Shown piece by piece: positions 17,054 to 21,446 of a DNA stretch of 21,446 nucleotides. The stretch lies in assembly GCF_000003605.2 (NCBI RefSeq), contig NW_003155713.1, positions 1 to 21,446 of the forward strand, written 5' to 3'. The translations under genes and the position numbers were made by a program. The DNA is from Saccoglossus kowalevskii. Lineage: Eukaryota; Hemichordata; Enteropneusta; Harrimaniidae. Every line of letters starts with the position of its first letter. Position 1 is the first letter of the stretch. The notes beneath the pieces are model-generated. The model was not told where the DNA came from. It was given only the letters and a program-made list of their open reading frames with translations, and did no database searches.

Positions 17054-17859
17054 CTCGAATGATGTATTTTTTGTGAATTTAAGAATGGCTTGAGTCAACA
17101 AGGTAGACCATATGTCACCTTGAAATCTGCATATTATTCAAAATAACCCAATCGGAGAGCAGGAAAACAAATGGCATTAACCCCTAATTAAAATACAGCA
17201 CTTAATGGCGATAATCGAACAAATTTACCTATTGTGTTATCCGTAATATCATGTGCTTTGCACTTTCATAAATATCTCACCTGTTACATAATCTATATAA
17301 AGTGTATAGGGTTATTGTTTTATAGCATGGATGAATGAAATGTAATGTACGTGAAAATTATTGAATATCATTCTTGAAATGAACATAGATCATCCATAAT
17401 TTCAATTTGCCAATCAGTAAACGATCACAAGATGGCGCTCCAACAAAACAGTCTGCTTAACAGCGCCCTCAAAATAGTAGAATTATATAACCGTCTTAAG
17501 CAAGTCAATGACATCTATTCTTCTACCTGAATAATGCATCACCACTGGACGTTTTTAGCAGGCTTTGTAAGCACTGGGTAAATAAATAAGTAAAAAACAG
17601 CACTTCACAGGATTGCAAGCAATTATTGTTAGATTTATACGTCAGCTGTGATGCCATTTATCCATTTTAATTGAGTCGGGTTAAGCAGGTGTTTAATTCA
17701 AATTCGACGTATTTGCAATTTTGCGACCATATAAATGGCGATCGATGTCATTGAAATTAGATGAAACTAAATGCTGGAGATTGGATCGCGAATGGAATTT
17801 GCAATTTGGAAATGTTTCGATTCAATTATTCTCCAATTCGTGGATTCAAAACATACTCA
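17054..17859 (-). promoter_or_regulatory. Spacer upstream of pseudogene 9, weakened FOX cluster
   Basis: The principal site is mutated to GTAAGCA (17567-17573), while GTAAATA 17578-17584 and an overlapping ATAAATA remain. The CCAAT box near 17148 reads CCAATCGG. CAAGATGGCGC lies near 17428 and TACGTCAGCTG near 17639. The loss of the best FOX site coincides with a dead gene. No coding region seen. Confidence 0.5.
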
Positions 17860-17959
17860 TTCCCCAGGTGAGGCTCGAACTAACAACCTCCGCATTACTC
17901 AGTAACAGAGCAGTACTGCCATATAAGTACGGAGCGCTAACCGATTGTGCCACTGGGGA
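17860..17959 (-). tRNA. tRNA-Ile(UAU) with intron, T-stem mismatch, unit 10
   Basis: As unit 1 but with T51 facing C63 in the T stem (AACTAACAAC on plus) and G26 changed to T. Acceptor, anticodon and intron are intact. Possibly impaired. Confidence 0.5.
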
Positions 17960-18058
17960 AGATGAAACAAACAATTGAGTGCACTTTCAATAGTATAACC
18001 GCATTTTGTTCAATACAACTTGCGTTAGAAATCTCGTGGAATTTTAATATTAGTTCTC

Positions 18059-18064
18059 TTTATT
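18059..18064 (-). terminator. Poly(A) signal AATAAA, unit 10
   Basis: AATAAA on the minus strand behind the truncated forkhead copy. Confidence 0.4.
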
Positions 18065-18170
18065 TAAATTTGACGGTTCATATATAATTGTACGAATATA
18101 AGTTAAAAGTAATGCATATACAGAACAAATACACTCACACGTAGCTGATATTTAGCAGCACGGTTTATTA

Positions 18171-18759
18171 TTAAAACTTTCTTGAAACTGGTGGGTAATA
18201 CAAAATGACTCGAATTGAAGATATCTGACTACTTGCATTGAAAGATTGGCCAGGAATGTCACGCGCAGTGTCTTTTGTGACATTACTAACAATACGTCCA
18301 ACACGTTTAATCCTTTTATTATCCAATACATCACAGTGTCCGGCTTTTCGTTTCGACTGACAACGTAGTATTTTGGCAATACTAAAGTCACTAAACTCAT
18401 TTCCGTTTACATGTCTTTCTTGTGTTCTCTCGCTATGTGTAATCGAGGAAACGTAATTTGGCGTCTTTTTCTTGCATGACTCCACCGACGACGGCGTGCT
18501 TTCAGGTTTATATCGCGCAATATAATCCTCGTTCGCTTGGCTGTTAGTTGTTATAAACTCGTGGTTATTGGATTTCTTATATCCTCGACGACGGCGGCGG
18601 AAGTCGCTTTCAGCAAACATTTCTTTCCAACCCTCTGCTAGTCTCCAGAAATGACCGTGAGTCAGGTCATGTATACTACGAGGACTCTTGATGAAGCAAT
18701 TGTTCAAAGAGAGGTTTTGACCGATTGATTTCTTCAAGCAAGGGCTCTTCTCACGATAA
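18171..18759 (-). pseudogene. 5'-truncated forkhead gene, unit 10
   Basis: Homology to the gene starts in the middle of the domain, just before helix 3, and runs open to the normal short-tail stop. Upstream, non-array DNA happens to extend the frame to an ATG at 18812 with unrelated residues (FPDALRIFRG). Helices 1 and 2 and the N-terminus are absent, so the domain cannot fold normally. Helix 3 itself is altered: CLKKSIGQNLSLN, with the Gln variant and Arg to Gly. The tail keeps the FRRRRRGYKK cluster. A pseudogene is most likely. Confidence 0.9.
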
Positions 18760-19022
18760 CCCCTAAAAATTCGAAGAGCATCGGGGAAAATATTAATAAT
18801 CATCCTTATCAATCGCTTGCTTTATTTTATTCGAATCTATGAAATTCACGATTTTTTTTTACATTTGTTGGCAACTTCCGCGCTAAAAAACTTATGGCTA
18901 TAACTATATTTGACACGTTTTTCTTTTAAGCCCAATAAATTATTCATACATGTCAAGCTCTGTTCGATTCTTTCAGGGCATATGGCCGTTTTTAGTCGAA
19001 AATATTTGTTGTGGGAACACTT
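18760..19022. other. 263-bp non-array segment between units 10 and 11
   Basis: No similarity to any part of the repeat unit is visible. It is very AT-rich with T runs (near 18852-18861 and 18919-18927). It replaces roughly 1 kb of expected array (gene 5' half plus the following spacer). There is no terminal inverted repeat or target duplication that I can recognise and no convincing reading frame. It may be filler or transposed DNA captured at a break, or the relic of an older neighbour. Confidence 0.8.
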
Positions 19023-19055
19023 TTATTCTCCAATTCGTGGATTCAAAACATACTC

Positions 19056-19155
19056 ATCCCCAGGTGAGGCTCGAACTCACAACCTCCGCATTACTCTGTA
19101 ACAGAGCAGTACTGCCATATAAGTACGGCGCGCTAACCAATGGTGCCACTGGGAA
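19056..19155 (-). tRNA. tRNA-Ile(UAU) with intron, unit 11
   Basis: Acceptor TTCCCAG/CTGGGGA includes a U2-G71 wobble. The discriminator becomes U because one T is missing on plus (CATCCCCAGG). The D loop and one intron base differ from unit 1. The spacer behind it is lost, but the CAAAAC terminator is kept. Confidence 0.5.
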
Positions 19156-19252
19156 AGATGAAACAAACAATTGAGTGCACTTTCAATAGTATAACCGCAT
19201 TTTGTTCATACAACTTGCGTCAGAAATATCGTGGATTTTAATATTAGTTCTC

Positions 19253-19258
19253 TTTATT
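19253..19258 (-). terminator. Poly(A) signal AATAAA, unit 11
   Basis: AATAAA on the minus strand about 107 bp past the forkhead 11 stop. Confidence 0.55.
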
Positions 19259-19364
19259 TAAATTTGACGGTTCATATATAATTGTACGAATATAAGTTAA
19301 AAGTAATACATATACAGAACAAATACACTCATACGTAGCTGATATTTAGTAGCACGGTTTATTA

Positions 19365-20192
19365 TTAAAACTTTCTTGAAACTAGTGGGTAATACAAAAT
19401 GACTCGAATTGAAGATATCTGACTACTTGCATTGAAAGATTGGCCTGGAATGTCACGCGCAGTGTCTTTTGTGACATTACTAACAATACGTCCAACAAGT
19501 TTAATCCTTTTATTGTCCGATACATCACAGTTGCCGGCTTTTCGTTTCGACTGACAACGTAGTATTTTGGCAATACTAAAGTCACTAAACTGTTTTCCGT
19601 TTACATGTCTTCCTTGTGTTCTCTCGCTATGTGTAATCGAGGAAACGTAATTTGGCGTCTGTTTCTTGCATGACTCCACCGACGACGGCGTGCTTTCAGG
19701 TTTATATCGCGCAATATAATCCTCGTTCGCTTGGCTGTTAGTTGTTATAAACTCGTGGTTATTGGATTTCTTATATCCTCGACGACGGCGGCGGAAGTCA
19801 CTTTCAGCAAACATTTCTTTCCAACCCTCTGCTAGTCTCCAGAAATGACCGTGAGTCAGGTCATGTATACTACGAGGACTATTGATGAAGCAATTGTTCA
19901 AAGAGAGGTTATGACGGATTGAATTCTTCCAGCCAAGGCTCTTCATACGATAATACGGAAAAGTTGTCTCTATATAGCGGTAGATATCTTTCAATGTAGC
20001 CCTCTGTTCCGCGTATGACCTTATAGCCAAGACGATAAGCGCTACGAAGCTATACGGCGGTCGGTCTGTACATGACAATGTTCTGTGAGAGTTGAAATTA
20101 CTGGTATACGGTGGATTGGCATACATATGCTGTGTGCGTGAGTAAACATCTGCAGCATACATTAAGTTACCTCTTGGATTGTGCATCGTCAT
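19365..20192 (-). CDS. Forkhead transcription factor, short-tail His-type copy, unit 11
   Basis: A 275-residue frame starting at ATG 20190-20192 (MTMHNPRG). An extra T just upstream (TATTTTTTTG) breaks the in-frame TTG extension seen in other copies, which supports this ATG as the true start. The domain is complete with SIRHNLSLN. Unusual residues are RMKSLGWKN before helix 3 and FINSPRS for FIKSPRS at the start of the wing. The tail is in the majority frame and ends PLVSRKF. Its own upstream spacer (20193-20986) is present. Confidence 0.92.
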   Translation of the reverse strand: MTMHNPRGNLMYAADVYSRTQHMYANPPYTSNFNSHRTLSCTDRPPYSFVALIVLAIRSYAEQRATLKDIYRYIETTFPYYRMKSLGWKNSIRHNLSLNNCFINSPRSIHDLTHGHFWRLAEGWKEMFAESDFRRRRRGYKKSNNHEFITTNSQANEDYIARYKPESTPSSVESCKKQTPNYVSSITHSERTQGRHVNGKQFSDFSIAKILRCQSKRKAGNCDVSDNKRIKLVGRIVSNVTKDTARDIPGQSFNASSQISSIRVILYYPLVSRKF

Positions 20193-20986
20193 CTCGAATG
20201 ATGTATTTTTTTGTGAATTTAAGAATGGTTTGAGTCAACAAGGTAGACCATAAGTCACCTTGAAATCTGCATATTATTCAAAAAAACCCAATCGGAGAGC
20301 AGGAAAACAAATGCCATTAACCCCTAATTAAAATACAGCACTTAATGGCGATAATCGAACAAATTAACCTATTGTGTTGTCCGTAATATCATGTGTTTCG
20401 CACATTCATAAATATCTCACCTGTTACATAATCTATATAAAGTGTATTGGTTATTGATTTATAGCATGGATAAATGAAATGTAATGTTCGTGAAAATTAT
20501 TGAATATCATTCTTGAAATGAACATAGATCATCCGTAATTTCAATTTGCCAATCAGTAAACGATCACAAGATAGCGCTCACACAATCAGTCTGAAAAACA
20601 GCGCCCTCAAAATCGTAGAAACTATACAACCGTCTTGAGCAAGTCAATGACATTTATTCTTCTGCCTAAATAGTGCATCACCACTGGACGTTTGGCTTGG
20701 TAAACCCTGGGTAAATAAAGTAAAAAAAAAAACAGCACTTCATAGGATTGCATGCAATTATAGTTAGACATATACGTCAGCTGTGATTCCATTTATCCAT
20801 TTTAATTGAGTCGGGTTAAGCAGGTCTTTTAACTCAAATTCGACGTATTTTCGACCATATAAATGGCGATCGATGTCATTTAAATTAGATGAAACTAAAT
20901 GCTGGAGATTGGATCGCGAATGGAATTTGCGATCATAAGTGTTTCGATTCAATTATTCTCCAATTCGTGGATTCAAAATATAATCA
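20193..20986 (-). promoter_or_regulatory. Spacer and putative promoter of forkhead gene 11, reduced FOX sites
   Basis: CCAATCGG near 20288 and CCAATCAG near 20548. The principal FOX site is GTAAACC (near 20700), while GTAAATA 20711-20717 is intact and is followed by an A run. A small deletion removes TTTTAGCA before it. TACGTCAGCTG lies near 20774. No coding region seen. Confidence 0.52.
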
Positions 20987-21086
20987 TTCCCCAGGTGAGG
21001 CTCGAACTCACAACCTCCGCATTACTCAGTAACAGAGCAGTACTGTCTTATAAGTACGGCGCGCTAACCGATTGTGTCACTGGGGA
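20987..21086 (-). tRNA. tRNA-Ile(UAU) with variant intron, unit 12
   Basis: Acceptor, anticodon and T arms are as in unit 1. Position 10 is A, which weakens the D stem further. The intron starts AGACAGTACTG instead of TGGCAGTACTG, still compatible with the CAGTA/TACTG hairpin. Confidence 0.58.
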
Positions 21087-21185
21087 AGATGAAACAACCA
21101 ATTGAGTGCACGTTCAATAGGATAACCGCATTTTGTTCAATACAACTTGCGTCAGAAATATCGTGGAATTTTAATATTAGTTCAC

Positions 21186-21191
21186 TTTATT
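21186..21191 (-). terminator. Poly(A) signal AATAAA, unit 12
   Basis: AATAAA on the minus strand about 107 bp past the forkhead 12 stop. Confidence 0.5.
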
Positions 21192-21297
21192 TAAATTTGA
21201 CGGTTCATATATAATTGTACGAATATAAGTTAAAAGTAATACATATACAGAACAAATACACTCATACGTAGCTGATATTTAGTAGCACGGTTTATTA

Positions 21298-21446
21298 TTA
21301 AAACTTTCTTGAAACTGGTGGGTAATACAAAATGACTCGAATTGAAGCTATCTGACTACTTGCATTGAAAGATTGGCCAGGAATGTCACGCGCAGTGTCT
21401 TTTGTGACATTACTAACAATACGTCCAACACGTTAATCCTTTATTG
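21298..21446 (-). CDS. Forkhead gene C-terminal end, unit 12 (partial)
   Basis: Only the last ~50 codons are inside the window. The frame ending PPVSRKF (stop 21298-21300) is readable. However, CACGTTAATCCTTTATTG at the edge is two bases shorter than the majority version (CACGTTTAATCCTTTTATT), so the tail frame probably differs from units 3 and 11. The upstream sequence is not visible, so integrity is unknown. Confidence 0.7.

Larger units (their letters stand above)
15048..17128 (-). repeat. Array unit 9 (with internal partial duplication)
   Basis: This unit is 2081 bp because the tRNA 5' half and the tRNA-to-gene flank occur twice in tandem (see 15979-16145). Both the tRNA and the forkhead gene are degenerate. 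Confidence 0.93.
17129..18759 (-). repeat. Array unit 10 (broken at right end)
   Basis: Type B unit very close to units 3 and 4, but array homology ends abruptly after TCACGATAA (18759), inside the forkhead domain, and is replaced by non-array sequence. Confidence 0.92.
19023..20268 (-). repeat. Array unit 11 (spacer missing)
   Basis: Array homology resumes at TTATTCTCCAATTCG, just before the tRNA terminator. The unit therefore lacks the landmark and the whole spacer but has a tRNA and an intact forkhead frame. Confidence 0.92.
1..21446 (-). repeat. Tandem array of ~1.93-kb forkhead + tRNA-Ile units
   Basis: The landmark GCATATTATTC recurs at 1, 1934, 5355, 7299, 9246, 11178, 13112 (preceded by G), 15048, 17129 and 20269. 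Undisturbed units are 1932-1947 bp. All units have the same orientation, so this is a head-to-tail array. Reading order on the minus strand is tRNA-Ile, spacer, forkhead gene, poly(A) signal, next tRNA. The window shows neither array edge: it starts at a unit landmark and ends inside a gene. Units differ by scattered substitutions, short indels and a few large rearrangements (junctions near 3428, 15980, 18760 and 19022). The array is seen directly; its origin by unequal crossing-over is inferred. Confidence 0.97.
20269..21446 (-). repeat. Array unit 12 (cut by window end)
   Basis: Type A-like spacer, tRNA, and the C-terminal end of the forkhead gene, cut off by the window edge. The tRNA-to-gene flank is type B-like (ACAACCAATTGAGTGCAC). 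Confidence 0.93.

Noticed and set aside
18910-19174. Plus-strand frames crossing the non-array segment into tRNA 11
   Set aside because: They consist of unique AT-rich DNA fused to the tRNA antisense frame, with no domain and no conservation possible.
1-21446. Array considered as a CRISPR array, phage or bacterial operon cluster
   Set aside because: The unit is kilobase-sized, with a eukaryotic intron-containing tRNA, AATAAA signals and a forkhead domain. No prokaryotic genes or ribosome-binding sites were seen.

Overview
The window is one continuous head-to-tail tandem array. About twelve copies of a unit of roughly 1.93 kb follow each other in the same orientation. Each complete unit, read on the minus strand, holds an intron-containing tRNA-Ile(UAU)-like gene, a spacer of about 0.7-0.8 kb, an intronless forkhead (FOX) transcription-factor gene, an AATAAA poly(A) signal, and then the next tRNA. 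The source is a eukaryote and most likely an animal: the tRNA intron sits at the eukaryotic 37/38 position, the protein has a full forkhead winged helix with the diagnostic NSIRHNLSLN recognition helix, and poly(A) signals replace any operon structure. The sequence is visibly AT-rich. I cannot name the species or the FOX subclass.

Layout, numbering units from the left by the landmark GCATATTATTC: unit 1 (1-1933), unit 2 (1934-3428, missing the gene's 5' half), unit 3 (3433-5354), unit 4 (5355-7298), unit 5 (7299-9245), unit 6 (9246-11177), unit 7 (11178-13111), unit 8 (13112-15047), unit 9 (15048-17128, with an internal partial duplication), unit 10 (17129-18759, broken inside the forkhead domain), a 263-bp non-array segment (18760-19022), unit 11 (19023-20268, missing its spacer) and unit 12 (20269-21446, cut by the window edge).

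Six forkhead copies have an open frame through the whole protein (units 1, 3, 5, 6, 7, 11). Unit 4 keeps the full DNA-binding domain but is truncated after it. Units 2, 8, 9 and 10 are pseudogenes. Unit 12 is only a C-terminal end. Two kinds of variation look biologically meaningful. First, the near-invariant base-contacting His of the recognition helix is Gln in units 4, 7, 8, 9 and 10. Second, a one-base indel shared by units 1, 5 and 6 gives a different C-terminal tail. The tRNA copies also range from well folded (units 1, 2, 6, 7) to clearly broken (5, 8, 9).

The spacer upstream of each forkhead gene carries a cluster of canonical forkhead-binding heptamers (GTAAACA, GTAAATA) and two CCAATCAG boxes, which suggests possible auto- or cross-regulation between copies. 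Units are patchworks of at least two spacer types and two gene types, as expected from unequal crossing-over and gene conversion. All functional statements are inference from sequence alone.
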